Source: an uncultured Lachnospiraceae bacterium
GTDB taxonomy: Bacteria; Bacillota; Clostridia; Lachnospirales; Lachnospiraceae
Assembly (NCBI GenBank): GCA_947169235.1
Contig: CAMVOY010000015.1
Span: forward strand, 1-46,499
Length of the DNA: 46,499 bases
Direction: 5' to 3'
Under the pieces are notes generated by a model. It saw nothing but the letters and a program-made list of their open reading frames with translations, was not told where the DNA came from and did no database searches. The position numbers and the translations under genes are program-made. Below are positions 9,001-17,563 of the stretch, in pieces (the stretch's first letter is position 1; each line of letters opens with the position of its first letter).

Positions 9001-10312
9001 CGCCGTCAAGGACAGAAAGAGAAAGAAGTTCGAGAGAACCATAAGGGATGCTGCTTATCACAGAGTGGTATTTACCAAGGAGATGAAAAAGGAGTATACG
9101 ATCCTCGCTCCGCAGATGTCTCCGATACATTTTGATCTCGTGGTGCCTGCACTCAAGGCCTGCGGATATAATATAGTCCAGCTTCCGACAGGAGTCGGTG
9201 AGCTTGAATACGGACTCAAATATGTAAATAATGACGCGTGCTACCCGTCGCTTTTGGTGGTGGGACAGTTTATGAAAGCGCTTTTGTCGGGAGAGTATGA
9301 CCTCGATCGTACGGCACTTATCATCACCCAGACAGGTGGTGGATGCCGCGCGACGAACTATATCGGATTCATCAGACGAGCACTCAGAAAAGCCGGGATG
9401 AGTCAGATACCGGTTATCAGTCTCAGTGCCGGAGTGGAGTCAAACCCGGGATTCAAGATCGGATACGGACTTCTGAAACGAGCGATACATGCGCTGATCT
9501 ACGGAGATCTGTTTATGCGAGTCGTATATCGCACGAGACCGTATGAGAAGGTAAAGGGCTCAGTAGAAGAGCTTCATCAGAAGTGGCTTCCGATATGTAT
9601 TGAGGAGTGCCAAAAACCGAACCACAGCAAGTTCAAGAAAAATGTCGCGGGCATCATCCGTGATTTCGATAACATAGAGCTCGATGAATCGAGGAAGAGA
9701 CCCAGGGTCGGAGTGGTCGGAGAGATACTTGTCAAATACCTCCCTGCCGCAAACAACTATGTTGTCGACCTTCTCGAAAAAGAAGGAGCGGAGGCAGTCG
9801 TACCTGATATGCTTGATTTCTTCATGTACGGCGCGGTGGACAGCGTGTTCCAGTCAGATCATCTCGGACATTCGACTACGGGCAAGATGCTCGGAGAGCT
9901 GGCTAACTGGGCTCTTGAAAAATACAGGGGACCTGTTGTCCGTGAACTGAAAAAGAGCAAACGCTTTGATGCGCCGCCGGATATATATACTCTTATGGAG
10001 TATGCGAAGCCTTTCGTGTCACCCGGAAATCAGACCGGTGAGGGATGGTTTTTGACGGGAGAGATGATAGAGCTTCTCCACTCGGGTGTACCGAATATAG
10101 TATGTACACAGCCTTTCGGATGCCTGCCTAACCATGTGGTTGGAAAGGGTGTCATCAAGCAGCTGCGCAAATCATTCCCGGGAGCAAATATAGTCGCAGT
10201 CGACTACGATCCCGGAGCCAGTGAGGTCAATCAGCTCAACCGTATCAAGCTTATGCTGGCCACGGCTAATGATCAGATGGATCAGGAGGAAGAGCAAAAG
10301 AAAGACGCCTGA
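6071..10312 (+). CDS. 2-hydroxyacyl-CoA dehydratase activase-like protein with two ATPase domains
   Basis: 1413 aa; AAGGAGG precedes the ATG. Two BadF/BadG/HgdC-type ASKHA ATPase domains occur in tandem: residues ~3-255 ([12 protein letters not shown]) and ~317-575 ([13 protein letters not shown]). Each carries the cysteine pair that holds the [4Fe-4S] cluster in HgdC: C122/C161 in the first and C441/C480 in the second, each 39 residues apart, as I recall for HgdC C127/C166. A CKGCTNHC Cys cluster follows (~602), then a DUF2229/CoA-activase region (~668-890) and a C-terminal HgdB-like part (~1020-1400; [27 protein letters not shown]). Known activases are homodimers using ATP to send one electron to a dehydratase; here the two halves are fused. 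No dehydratase subunit genes adjoin it, so its target is unknown. Such ~1400-residue proteins are widespread in Clostridia. Confidence 0.9.
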   Translation: MLRLGIDIGSTTVKIAILDEDNRIIFSAYERHFANIQETLREIVDRAYTEMGDKDIDPMITGSGGLSIADHLDIPFVQEVFSVATALKDYAPKTDVAIELGGEDAKIIYFSDGIEQRMNGICAGGTGSFIDQMASLLKTDAAGLNEYAKGYQAIYPIAARCGVFAKTDIQPLINEGAAKEDLAASIFQAVVNQTISGLACGKPIRGHVAFLGGPLHFLTELKESFIRTLKLTDEYIIAPENSHLFAASGAAMNAAGEKPTTLKKLLNLLSSEIHLQFEVERMEPLFKDQAEYDEFLKKHSEHDVVKGDLANYEGDVFLGIDAGSTTTKVALVGSDGELLYSFYDNNNGSPLKTTIRAIREIKEKLPDSAQIVRSCSTGYGEALIKSALMLDEGEVETVSHYYAAHFFEPDVDCILDIGGQDMKCIKIKNNSVDSVQLNEACSSGCGSFIETFARSLGHDVKDFAKMALFAENPIDLGSRCTVFMNSKVKQAQKEGATVEDISAGLAISVIKNALLKVIKLTDPKDLGTNVVVQGGTFYNDAVLRSFERVSGCKAVRPDIAGIMGAFGAALIAREHYEEGEETTMLSLDDIIDLRFDSTMSRCKGCTNHCLLTINRFSGGRQFISGNRCERGLGKERTNKDIPNLYEYKNKRLFAHYKPLSADRAVRGRVGIPRVLNMYENYPFWFTFFTELGYQVIVSPPSSRDIYSLGIESIPSESECYPAKLAHGHIMWLLAQGLDYIFYPCVPYERNEFEGSGNHYNCPIVTSYGENIKNNVEELSDPSITYQNPFVSFESEKAITGELVRYISAENGISPNEIRAAAHKAYEELQATREDIKKKGEEVLRWMEEHDAMGIVLSGRPYHIDPEIHHGIPELITSYGIAVLSEDSISHLAEINRPTIAVDQWMYHSRLYAAATYVRTRDDLEMIQLNSFGCGLDAVTTDQVNDILTGSDKICTVLKIDEVNNLGAARIRIRSLISAVKDRKRKKFERTIRDAAYHRVVFTKEMKKEYTILAPQMSPIHFDLVVPALKACGYNIVQLPTGVGELEYGLKYVNNDACYPSLLVVGQFMKALLSGEYDLDRTALIITQTGGGCRATNYIGFIRRALRKAGMSQIPVISLSAGVESNPGFKIGYGLLKRAIHALIYGDLFMRVVYRTRPYEKVKGSVEELHQKWLPICIEECQKPNHSKFKKNVAGIIRDFDNIELDESRKRPRVGVVGEILVKYLPAANNYVVDLLEKEGAEAVVPDMLDFFMYGAVDSVFQSDHLGHSTTGKMLGELANWALEKYRGPVVRELKKSKRFDAPPDIYTLMEYAKPFVSPGNQTGEGWFLTGEMIELLHSGVPNIVCTQPFGCLPNHVVGKGVIKQLRKSFPGANIVAVDYDPGASEVNQLNRIKLMLATANDQMDQEEEQKKDA

Positions 10313-10347
10313 TAAAAAACGATAATCGGAAAAGGAGGGCAATCTCC

Positions 10348-11277
10348 ATGGTTACGATATACAAATCAAATGAAGACAGAGAGATGTTCGAGCTCAAAGA
10401 ACCGGAAGAGGGATGCTGGATCAGAGTGTGTCATCCGACGGGTGAGGAACTTGATTGGCTTGCCGAGGTTACTGAGATCGATCCGGATGATCTGAAGGCG
10501 CCTCTGGATATCGAGGAGAGATCACGTCTGGAACTCGAAACGGATTACAGGATGGTCCTTGTCGATATACCTTTTCACGATGAGGAGGACCACTACGAGA
10601 CCATGCCTTTGGGCATCTATCTGACCAAGAGTTATATCATCACGATCAGTCTCGTGGATACTCCGATACTTCGTGCGTTCGCGAACAAGAGAGTAAAAGA
10701 ATTCTTTACTTTTAAAAAGACCAGATTTCTTTTCCAGATCCTGTACAGGAACGCTTCTTCCTATCTGAGATACCTGCGTATCATCGACAGAAAGAGTGAT
10801 CAGATAGAAGAAAAGCTTCAGCGTTCACAGAAGAACAGCGAGCTTTTGGAGCTGATGGAGTTGGAGAAATCCCTTGTGTACTTCACGACATCCCTTCGTT
10901 CGAATGAGGTTGTGTTAGAGAAACTCCTTCGTACCGATAAGGTGAAAAAATACCCCGATGATGAGGACCTTCTGGAGGACGTCATCATAGAGAATAAACA
11001 GGCGATCGAGATGGCGAACATATACTCAGGAATCCTAAACGGTGTCATGGGAACCTTTGCTTCGGTCATCTCAAACAACCAAAATGTTGTTATGAAGATC
11101 CTTGCAACCATGACGATCGTTCTGTCGATCCCGACGATCATATCGGGATTTTATGGAATGAACTTTGATGTGATCCCGTTTGCGCATGAACCTTTGGGAT
11201 TCGTGATCACTGTTTTGGTTTCATTTTTGATATCCGGAGGAGTTGCATTTATCCTCTACAAAAAGAAGTTTTTATAA
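10348..11277 (+). CDS. corA: CorA-family divalent metal transporter
   Basis: 309 aa, starting 8 nt after AAAGGAGGG. The N-terminal ~245 residues are the acidic cytosolic domain with long helices. Two C-terminal membrane helices (about 247-270 and 282-304) are joined by the YGMNFD loop, which holds the GMN selectivity signature of CorA channels, and the protein ends with KKKF. The family carries Mg2+ (sometimes Co2+/Ni2+) into the cell as a pentamer. A nickel role could be imagined in an organism with a [NiFe] hydrogenase, but nothing in the sequence shows it. It lies 35 nt after the activase gene with no terminator between them, so they may be cotranscribed. Confidence 0.9.
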   Translation: MVTIYKSNEDREMFELKEPEEGCWIRVCHPTGEELDWLAEVTEIDPDDLKAPLDIEERSRLELETDYRMVLVDIPFHDEEDHYETMPLGIYLTKSYIITISLVDTPILRAFANKRVKEFFTFKKTRFLFQILYRNASSYLRYLRIIDRKSDQIEEKLQRSQKNSELLELMELEKSLVYFTTSLRSNEVVLEKLLRTDKVKKYPDDEDLLEDVIIENKQAIEMANIYSGILNGVMGTFASVISNNQNVVMKILATMTIVLSIPTIISGFYGMNFDVIPFAHEPLGFVITVLVSFLISGGVAFILYKKKFL

Positions 11278-11315
11278 GTTGATGTTTTTATGGGTTTAAC
11301 ACAGGAGAGAGTCAG

Positions 11316-12293
11316 ATGAACTTTATTGACAAGCTTGAAAAGAAGTTCCCGCGCTTCGGGATCACGAACCTGATGAAGTACGTGATCTGTATAAATATCG
11401 CGGGGACGGTAATACAGCTGATAGATATGAGCGGTATGTTGCCGATCAGTATTTACAGTGAATATCTTTCATTGGATTTTTACAAAATACTCCACGGACA
11501 GGTATGGAGGATCTTTTCTTTTGTGCTTCATCCGACTCTTGATTCGGGCGGTCTTTACGGCACGTCGAGAGTGTTTATAGATATCTTGTGGTTCGCCATC
11601 TGGGCATTTGTTTACTACCAGATCGGAATGGTATTGGAACGCGAATGGGGCAAGTTTCGATTCACGCTGTTTTACCTGAGCGGAGTATTTTTTGTAATAA
11701 TAACAACACTTGTTTTTTATCTGGTTTACGGAAGTATCGCCGGTGCGGATATAGGGGTGGATGCATCGGAGTATCTCGGCTATATGATAGGATCGGGAGC
11801 GACATTAAGCTATCTGAATGAAACGCTGTTTTTGGCTTTCGCACTGATGTTCCCGGACACGAGATTCTTCCTGTATTTTTTGATACCGGTGAAGGCCAAA
11901 TGGCTCGCATTTGTATATCTCGGACTGATGGCTTTCAGTATAGTCAGATGTATCATGTACTCACAGTATTATGCGCTTGTTCTGACACTCGGAGCGCTTG
12001 TGAACTTCGCGATATTCTTTATATTTGCGAGAGGTTCGTCCTCAGTAAAGGGTGCATATACCCAGAAGAAGAGGCGGAAGGATTTCGAAAAAAAAGCAAA
12101 CAGTGCATGGTCGCAGCAAAGGCGGCCGCATGAGGCTTCTGCACCGACGGGTGGAGCCAGACATAAATGTGCGATCTGTGGAAGGACAGAGCTTGACGAT
12201 CCGAAACTCGAGTTCAGATACTGTTCAAAATGTAACGGTAATTATGAGTATTGTTCGGATCATCTGTTCTCGCACACACACGTGAGCGGATAA
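11316..12293 (+). CDS. Rhomboid-like membrane protein with C-terminal zinc ribbon
   Basis: 325 aa; RBS CAGGAGAG before the ATG. About six hydrophobic segments lie between residues 20 and 240, with the order and spacing of rhomboid-fold proteins (KILHGQVWRIFSFVLHP in the first loop, then VLEREWGKFRFTLFYLSG). The protease GxSG motif is not found: the corresponding stretch reads YMIGSGATLSYLNE. A basic linker (~245-270) leads to a Cys/His-rich tail CAICGRTELDD...YCSKCNGNYEYCSDH...HTH, a plausible zinc site. I therefore read it as a rhomboid-like pseudoprotease or a relative of unknown role. It is in the same direction and close to corA (38 nt). The stop codon is followed by the structured leader of the next gene. 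Confidence 0.7.
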   Translation: MNFIDKLEKKFPRFGITNLMKYVICINIAGTVIQLIDMSGMLPISIYSEYLSLDFYKILHGQVWRIFSFVLHPTLDSGGLYGTSRVFIDILWFAIWAFVYYQIGMVLEREWGKFRFTLFYLSGVFFVIITTLVFYLVYGSIAGADIGVDASEYLGYMIGSGATLSYLNETLFLAFALMFPDTRFFLYFLIPVKAKWLAFVYLGLMAFSIVRCIMYSQYYALVLTLGALVNFAIFFIFARGSSSVKGAYTQKKRRKDFEKKANSAWSQQRRPHEASAPTGGARHKCAICGRTELDDPKLEFRYCSKCNGNYEYCSDHLFSHTHVSG

Positions 12294-12301
12294 GGCGTGA
12301 G

Positions 12302-12361
12302 CCTGTACGATGTATGTGTATGGCGCGTGCGTGCACGCAGCCGTACACATACAAGTACAGG
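12302..12361 (+). promoter_or_regulatory. 60-nt near-perfect stem-loop in the glycosyltransferase leader
   Basis: Nested arms pair along almost the whole length: CCTGTAC (12302-12308) with GTACAGG (12355-12361); TGTATGTGTA (12311-12320) with TACACATACA (12344-12353); TGGC (12321-12324) with GCCG (12340-12343, one G-U); GCGTGC (12325-12330) with GCACGC (12333-12338). The loop is 2 nt, with small bulges at 12309-12310, 12339 and 12354. There is no T tract, so it is not a classic terminator; it may be a regulatory RNA element, an mRNA-processing site or a palindromic repeat unit. Confidence 0.65.
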
Positions 12362-12380
12362 TGAACCCAACGGACAACGA

Positions 12381-12397
12381 GAATCCCGAAGGGATTC
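12381..12397 (+). promoter_or_regulatory. Second perfect hairpin in the glycosyltransferase leader
   Basis: GAATCCC (12381-12387) pairs with GGGATTC (12391-12397) around a GAA loop. Confidence 0.55.
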
Positions 12398-12401
12398 GAG
12401 T

Positions 12402-12461
12402 CTGGAAGTTGGGGCTCACGCAGGATTACAGCTGGAAGTTGGGGCTCACGCAGGATTACAG
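12402..12461 (+). repeat. Exact 30-bp tandem duplication before the glycosyltransferase RBS
   Basis: The units 12402-12431 and 12432-12461 are identical. The second ends directly against the ribosome binding site GGAGGAG (12461-12467). Confidence 0.9.
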
Positions 12462-12470
12462 GAGGAGAAT

Positions 12471-15400
12471 ATGGATTTTGATTTGATGCCCGCTACCAAA
12501 AACATAGTTACATGCTTAGAGATAGGCGGACTGGGTCTGATACTGATGATCTTTTCATATCTGTGGAGGATCCGTTATGAAGTTGAGGGCTATAGACGAT
12601 ACAAGGCAGACGATGAAAAGGGCTTTAAAAAGTATGTATGGATACTGGGCCTGCTTGCCTGTGCGTTTGTTTTTAAGCTCGTATTAGCAGCTCATTACAA
12701 AGGATTTGAGGTCGACATGAATTGCTTTAATTCATGGTCTGACATGATATATGATGGTGGTATAGGAAACTTCTATACATCAGGAAGCTTTACCGATTAT
12801 CCGCCGGGATATATGCTGATATTGTACGTGATAGAGGCGATCAGCAGACTGTTTTCGATAGAGACGGCCACGGTTGGGGCACGAGTCATGATAAAGCTGG
12901 TGCCTGTACTTGCAGATCTGGGTGCGGGATTCTTCATCTGGAAGCTTGCTAAACACAAGTTTTCAGAGGGTTCATCCTGCCTTTTAGCAGGACTCTATGT
13001 GATCAGTCCGGCGATACTGATGGATTCATCGGTGTGGGGGCAGACGGACAGCGTGTACACACTCTGTCTCATCTTAGTATGCTATCTTTGCATGAAAGAA
13101 AAGAGGATACCGGCTTACTTCGTGTTTATGCTGGGAGTCTTTATCAAGCCTCAGATGATCATGTTCACTCCGGTGCTGATATGGACCATAGTTGAGCAGG
13201 TATTTTTGAAAGATTTTTCCTGGAAAAAGTTTGTAACGGATCTGATAGGCGGTCTGGCGTCTATCGGTGCATTTTTGATAGCGTTACTGCCGTTCGGTAT
13301 CGGTCAGGTTTTGGGACAGTATATCTCCACGATGGGAGAGTATGAGTATGCTACGGTAAACGCATATAATTTCTGGGCTCTCATGGGTAAAAACTGGGTG
13401 GATCAGAACGAGGTCTTTATGTTTTTGCCGATGCGCGTCTGGGGTACCGTTATCATCCTTTTATCCGTGATATTAAGCGGTTATGTGTTCTTCAAACTCA
13501 GAAAAAGAGATGATAAAACACGTTATGTTATAAGTGGTGCGGTCGTTATCTCAACCATGTTTCTTTTTGCGGTGCGTATGCATGAGAGATACCTGTTTCC
13601 GATCGTGGCGCTGTTACTTGTGGCGTTTGTTATCAAGCCTGCGAGAGAGCTGTATGCGACCTTCGTGGGATTCGCGTTTGCGCACTTTTTGAACGTGGCG
13701 TTCGTGTTCAAGGTTTATGCTTTGGAGGGATCCTCGAGCGGATTCATCGGAGTGATATGTCTGGTCACGCTTGTTATGTACGGTTATATGTGGTTTGCCA
13801 TATTCAGGGAGGGAGATACCCTGCCTTTCGTCGAGAGTATCAAATCGAACGGGAGGAAGACCATACAGACATTTATGAGTGTTAAGGATGAGGATGCACA
13901 GAAGGAGCATGAACCGAGGAGACATTTCCATATCAGAAAGACTCGCGAGATGCCGAAGTTCACAAAGATGGATTGGATCGTGCTTTTCGGTATCATTCTT
14001 TTCTACGGGACGATCGCGATCGTAAATCTCGGAAACACTTACGCGCCTGAGACGGAGTATACCTTTACTCAGGATCAGGAGGCTACTTTCGATCTGGGTG
14101 AGATCAAAAGAGTCAATATGATCTACATGTACAATGGTCATTATGAGGGAAGACGTTTTAATGTTGACATATCTCAGGACGGAGTTAACTACGAGTCGTT
14201 CGGAGAGATGAAGTCCGATTCCGTTTTCCATTGGAACAGACTTACAAAGCAGGATGAGAATCCTGAGAGCTACAACCTTTTAAATGAATACAGATTTATA
14301 AGAATAAAGGCACTGGATAACGAGGCGTTTATCAGAGAGATCGCCATAGTAGGCGAGGATAACAAGGTGCTGACGCCTGTTAACGCGGATGAGTATCGGG
14401 AGCTTTTTGATGAGCAGGATATGCTGGAGCTGCCTGTGACGTGGAGAAGCGGTACTTACTTTGACGAGATATATCATGCGAGAACCGCGCAGGAGATGAT
14501 CGACGGAGAGTATTGCTATGAGAACACGCATCCGCCGCTCGGCAAATGGTTCCTGAGTTTGGGTATCAGGATATTTGGAATGAATCCTTTCGGATGGCGT
14601 ATCGTGGGAACGCTGTTCGGAATAGGAATGCTTCCTTTGCTTTTCGTGTTTGCGAGGAGACTCTTTAATGCGAAGACCTGGGCGGCAGGTGTCGCGACGA
14701 CTCTGTTTGCATTCGACTTTATGCATTTCACTCAGACGAGGATCGCGACCATCGACGTGTACGGAACATTTTTCATCATTGCGATGTTCTTCTTCATGTA
14801 CTGGTACTCGCAGATGAGCTTTTACGACACGCCTTTGTGGAAGACGTTTATTCCGCTACTCGGTGCTGCAGTGTCCATGGGACTTGGTTGTGCGTCGAAG
14901 TGGACGGCTGTGTATGCCGCTGCAGGTATGGCGATATTCTTCTTCTCGACTGTGTACATGAGGACGAGAGAGTACAGATTTGCAAAAAAAGACCCGACCG
15001 GCGTTTCGGACGGGATAGAGCATCAGCATATAATCGATGTATGGAAGAAAAATCTTCTGATCACGCTCGGTGTGTGTGTGCTTTTATTCATCGTACTGGC
15101 GGGACTCATATATCTTTTGAGCTATATCCCGTTCTCGAACGGTGATGATTCGATGGGCCTTTGGGACAGGATGATAAAGAATCAGGTGGATATGTACAAC
15201 TATCACGCAAACCTGGTAGCGGAGCATCCGTATTCGTCTGTATGGTACGAGTGGCCGTTTATGATCAGGCCTGTGTTCTATTACAGCGGAACTACCGTTG
15301 CCGGACTGAAGGAGGGCATATCCGCGTTCGGTAATCCGCTCGTATGGTGGGCGGGTATACCGGCGTTTATCTACCTTGTTTTCAGGATGATCAGATACAA

Positions 15401-15710
15401 TGACGGCAAGGCGATGTTTTTATCCTTTGCATATATAGTTCAGCTCGCGCCGTGGATACTCGTGACCAGATGTACATTTATGTATCATTATTTCCCGAGT
15501 GTGCCTTTCATCGTTTTGATGATCGTTTATGTTATGTACATCCTTGACAAAAAAGAGGATAAGCATTGGCACAGGTGGATATATGTATATACGGGACTGG
15601 CTGTCGTGTTATTTTTCTACTTCTATCCGGTCATATCCGGTGCGAGCGTCGACGGAAATATGATCAAGGACGGAATGAAGTGGCTGCCTGACTGGGCGCT
15701 GTACATATGA
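12471..15710 (+). CDS. Two-module GT-C glycosyltransferase (PMT/family 39-like) with a central beta-sandwich domain
   Basis: 1079 aa integral membrane protein. I choose ATG 12471 because GGAGGAG lies just upstream; an in-frame GTG at 12297 would add an Arg-rich, repeat-encoded extension through the hairpins. Residues ~1-500 are a first multi-span GT-C unit with a luminal-type loop containing GSFTDYPPGY (~105-114). Residues ~520-640 are soluble (EYTFTQDQEATFDLGEIKRV...FNVDISQDGVNYESFGEM) and resemble an F5/8 type C or other carbohydrate-binding beta-sandwich. Residues ~655-1079 form a second unit with YFDEIYHARTAQEM and THPPLGKWF, characteristic of phospholipid-carrier-dependent protein O-mannosyltransferases. 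The protein probably transfers sugar from a polyprenyl carrier to proteins or cell-wall polymers outside the membrane; the surface proteins at 1466 and 3697 are conceivable acceptors, but this is speculation. Confidence 0.8.
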   Translation: MDFDLMPATKNIVTCLEIGGLGLILMIFSYLWRIRYEVEGYRRYKADDEKGFKKYVWILGLLACAFVFKLVLAAHYKGFEVDMNCFNSWSDMIYDGGIGNFYTSGSFTDYPPGYMLILYVIEAISRLFSIETATVGARVMIKLVPVLADLGAGFFIWKLAKHKFSEGSSCLLAGLYVISPAILMDSSVWGQTDSVYTLCLILVCYLCMKEKRIPAYFVFMLGVFIKPQMIMFTPVLIWTIVEQVFLKDFSWKKFVTDLIGGLASIGAFLIALLPFGIGQVLGQYISTMGEYEYATVNAYNFWALMGKNWVDQNEVFMFLPMRVWGTVIILLSVILSGYVFFKLRKRDDKTRYVISGAVVISTMFLFAVRMHERYLFPIVALLLVAFVIKPARELYATFVGFAFAHFLNVAFVFKVYALEGSSSGFIGVICLVTLVMYGYMWFAIFREGDTLPFVESIKSNGRKTIQTFMSVKDEDAQKEHEPRRHFHIRKTREMPKFTKMDWIVLFGIILFYGTIAIVNLGNTYAPETEYTFTQDQEATFDLGEIKRVNMIYMYNGHYEGRRFNVDISQDGVNYESFGEMKSDSVFHWNRLTKQDENPESYNLLNEYRFIRIKALDNEAFIREIAIVGEDNKVLTPVNADEYRELFDEQDMLELPVTWRSGTYFDEIYHARTAQEMIDGEYCYENTHPPLGKWFLSLGIRIFGMNPFGWRIVGTLFGIGMLPLLFVFARRLFNAKTWAAGVATTLFAFDFMHFTQTRIATIDVYGTFFIIAMFFFMYWYSQMSFYDTPLWKTFIPLLGAAVSMGLGCASKWTAVYAAAGMAIFFFSTVYMRTREYRFAKKDPTGVSDGIEHQHIIDVWKKNLLITLGVCVLLFIVLAGLIYLLSYIPFSNGDDSMGLWDRMIKNQVDMYNYHANLVAEHPYSSVWYEWPFMIRPVFYYSGTTVAGLKEGISAFGNPLVWWAGIPAFIYLVFRMIRYNDGKAMFLSFAYIVQLAPWILVTRCTFMYHYFPSVPFIVLMIVYVMYILDKKEDKHWHRWIYVYTGLAVVLFFYFYPVISGASVDGNMIKDGMKWLPDWALYI

Positions 15711-15750
15711 TGACAGTCGGAGATGATTGATAATGGAGGATGACTCTCGG

Positions 15751-17100
15751 ATGAACAGAAATGAGTTTTTGGTATGTCGTGAATATGCATCCATAGATCT
15801 GGCTTTTACTTTGTACAATCTCTATGAGATGCTCTTCGGCGAGGAGGACGAGGAGATAAAGGCTCTTTACGGAGCGCCGGAAAAGGGTTACTATGATTGG
15901 TTTGTCAGAGAGCTTAGGAAGGTGCTTTCGGTAGTGGCGGATGATGATGTTACTGCTGCACAAAAGGTCGTAAGCGAAGCCGAGGCCCAGCTCAGGGAGC
16001 TGAGGCGTGAGAACAAGCAGAGGATGGAGTTTTTTACGACTCTGACCGACAGACTTGTTGTATATGAGCATGTACTCAACAGATGTGAGCTAAGGTATGC
16101 GCCGCAGGAAAAGCTGGATGCGTTTTTGAGGTCAAATCCCGATGATGAGATCATGATCCAGATAAATCTTTATGTCGGGGGCCCTGATAAAGATCCGAAG
16201 ACTGCGATGCAGAGGATACAGTCTCTGGTCGGAGAGATACCGACGCAGCTTACAAAGCAGAAGCTTTTTGAGCTTATCGATCATGCGATGACTCTGTATG
16301 AGGGCTCGGATGAGACTGCTTTGGATGAGTTTTTATACATGCTTCGTATGGCTGGAAGGGTGTTCCAGACAGGAAGCTATATCGGTGAGTATCCGACTCT
16401 GGAGAAGCCTCTCCATGATTTCGAGCAGACGGATCTAAAGGAGATGGATGAGGAGAGATACAACACTCTCCGTGATGAGATATTCGAGCTTTCAGGTAAG
16501 CTGTCATTTATTATTGATTATTACAACGACCTGCAGAGATGTACGAACGATCTGCTCGCTTTGTGCCTGGCAAAAAAATGGCTGCCAGGCTCAGATAAGA
16601 TGTTTACGGAAGCCGAGAGGACCGCGATAGAGGCTTGTCTTTCCGGTGAGCCGGATGATGGTGCATTCGTACCTTTGGAAGGTCATATCGAGGGAGTTTC
16701 CGAAAAACTGAATGCTCAGATGGTAAAGGTGGTCGCACCTGATATGAATGCCGAGGAAGAAGAAGAGTATCTGGATGTAGCCACGATAGCGCGTCTTCTT
16801 TCAAACAGTATATATGCTGAGATCGATCCGTTGTTCGTCGAGAGCAGGACCGTGACGAAGGAGCTTATCCGTGAAAAGGAAGATGTTTTCTTCGGTGAGC
16901 TCTCTGAGGTCTTTGCTTCTGTTCAGAGACCCGTGAAAAAGGCGATCTTTGCAAAGATAATCGAGAATCTTCCGCCTATGTTTTCCAGCGCGGAGGAGTT
17001 TACGGAGTATGTGAGACTGAATCTTTTCGGCTGCAGGGATATATCGGAAAGATGCGCGTCGATCGCAATAGTGAAGCAGCTGTGTATAGAAGGAGAGTGA
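15751..17100 (+). CDS. Hypothetical protein, acidic and helical, in the glycosyltransferase-DUF2953 operon
   Basis: About 449 aa and soluble, with no signal peptide or membrane segment. ATG 15751 follows TGGAGGA (15734-15740); ATG 15733 and TTG 15727 are in-frame alternatives. The sequence is rich in Glu/Asp and long helices (AAQKVVSEAEAQLRELRREN near residues 70-90). It contains CLAKKWLPGSDKMFTEAERTAIEACL in the middle, seen here only as two short pieces, and ends LFGCRDISERCASIAIVKQLC. I recognise no family. It starts 40 nt after the glycosyltransferase stop and is followed by the gene at 17141, so it is almost certainly in the same transcript. Confidence 0.7.
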   Translation: MNRNEFLVCREYASIDLAFTLYNLYEMLFGEEDEEIKALYGAPEKGYYDWFVRELRKVLSVVADDDVTAAQKVVSEAEAQLRELRRENKQRMEFFTTLTDRLVVYEHVLNRCELRYAPQEKLDAFLRSNPDDEIMIQINLYVGGPDKDPKTAMQRIQSLVGEIPTQLTKQKLFELIDHAMTLYEGSDETALDEFLYMLRMAGRVFQTGSYIGEYPTLEKPLHDFEQTDLKEMDEERYNTLRDEIFELSGKLSFIIDYYNDLQRCTNDLLALCLAKKWLPGSDKMFTEAERTAIEACLSGEPDDGAFVPLEGHIEGVSEKLNAQMVKVVAPDMNAEEEEEYLDVATIARLLSNSIYAEIDPLFVESRTVTKELIREKEDVFFGELSEVFASVQRPVKKAIFAKIIENLPPMFSSAEEFTEYVRLNLFGCRDISERCASIAIVKQLCIEGE

Positions 17101-17140
17101 GACTGCCCTGGTGGAGCTCACACTCCGAAAAGGAGAAGAC

Positions 17141-17563
17141 ATGTTATACTGGTATCGCGATCTGATGATCAGCAAAAAGCTGAAAAAGAAAAGAGAGCGC
17201 CACATGCACCGTGTGGAGCAGTATTATCGTGCTGATCCGAAAAGCAAAGTATTCAGTGATAAAAAGAGAAGCTGGGAGCATTTTGTAGGGAAAAGGATCC
17301 CGTGGAAAGAATACTTTATTGTGATAAGGGCGACGAACCCTGATAATCTTTTTGAAGTCATGAGCACCAGACAGCTCATCCTCAGGCATTATGAGAGGAC
17401 GGATCTGTATGTGATCGGGCTGTATTCATCAAATGACGAGGCACTCACGGCTGTGCAGGAGATGCTCATAGACGGTTATGCGGAAAATGCGGAGTACTCA
17501 CCCAAAGACGAGTTTTCGAAGGATGAGGCGTATGAATGCTTCACCGCGGAGGAAGTTAAATGA
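17141..17563 (+). CDS. Hypothetical small basic/acidic protein
   Basis: 140 aa from ATG 17141 (MLYWYRDLMISKKLKKK), chosen because AAAAGGAGAAG sits 4-14 nt upstream; an in-frame GTG at 17111 lacks a good site. The first 45 residues are Lys/Arg-rich; the rest forms a likely alpha/beta domain (FIVIRATNPDNLFEVMSTRQ, LYVIGLYSSNDEALTAVQEM). Its last codons overlap the start of the DUF2953 gene by 4 nt (ATGA), so the two are probably translationally coupled. Family not recognised. Confidence 0.7.
   Translation: MLYWYRDLMISKKLKKKRERHMHRVEQYYRADPKSKVFSDKKRSWEHFVGKRIPWKEYFIVIRATNPDNLFEVMSTRQLILRHYERTDLYVIGLYSSNDEALTAVQEMLIDGYAENAEYSPKDEFSKDEAYECFTAEEVK

Noticed and set aside
12297-12470. N-terminal extension of the glycosyltransferase from GTG 12297
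   Set aside because: It would translate the hairpins and the 30-bp tandem repeat into an Arg-rich sequence and has no RBS, whereas GGAGGAG sits before ATG 12471.
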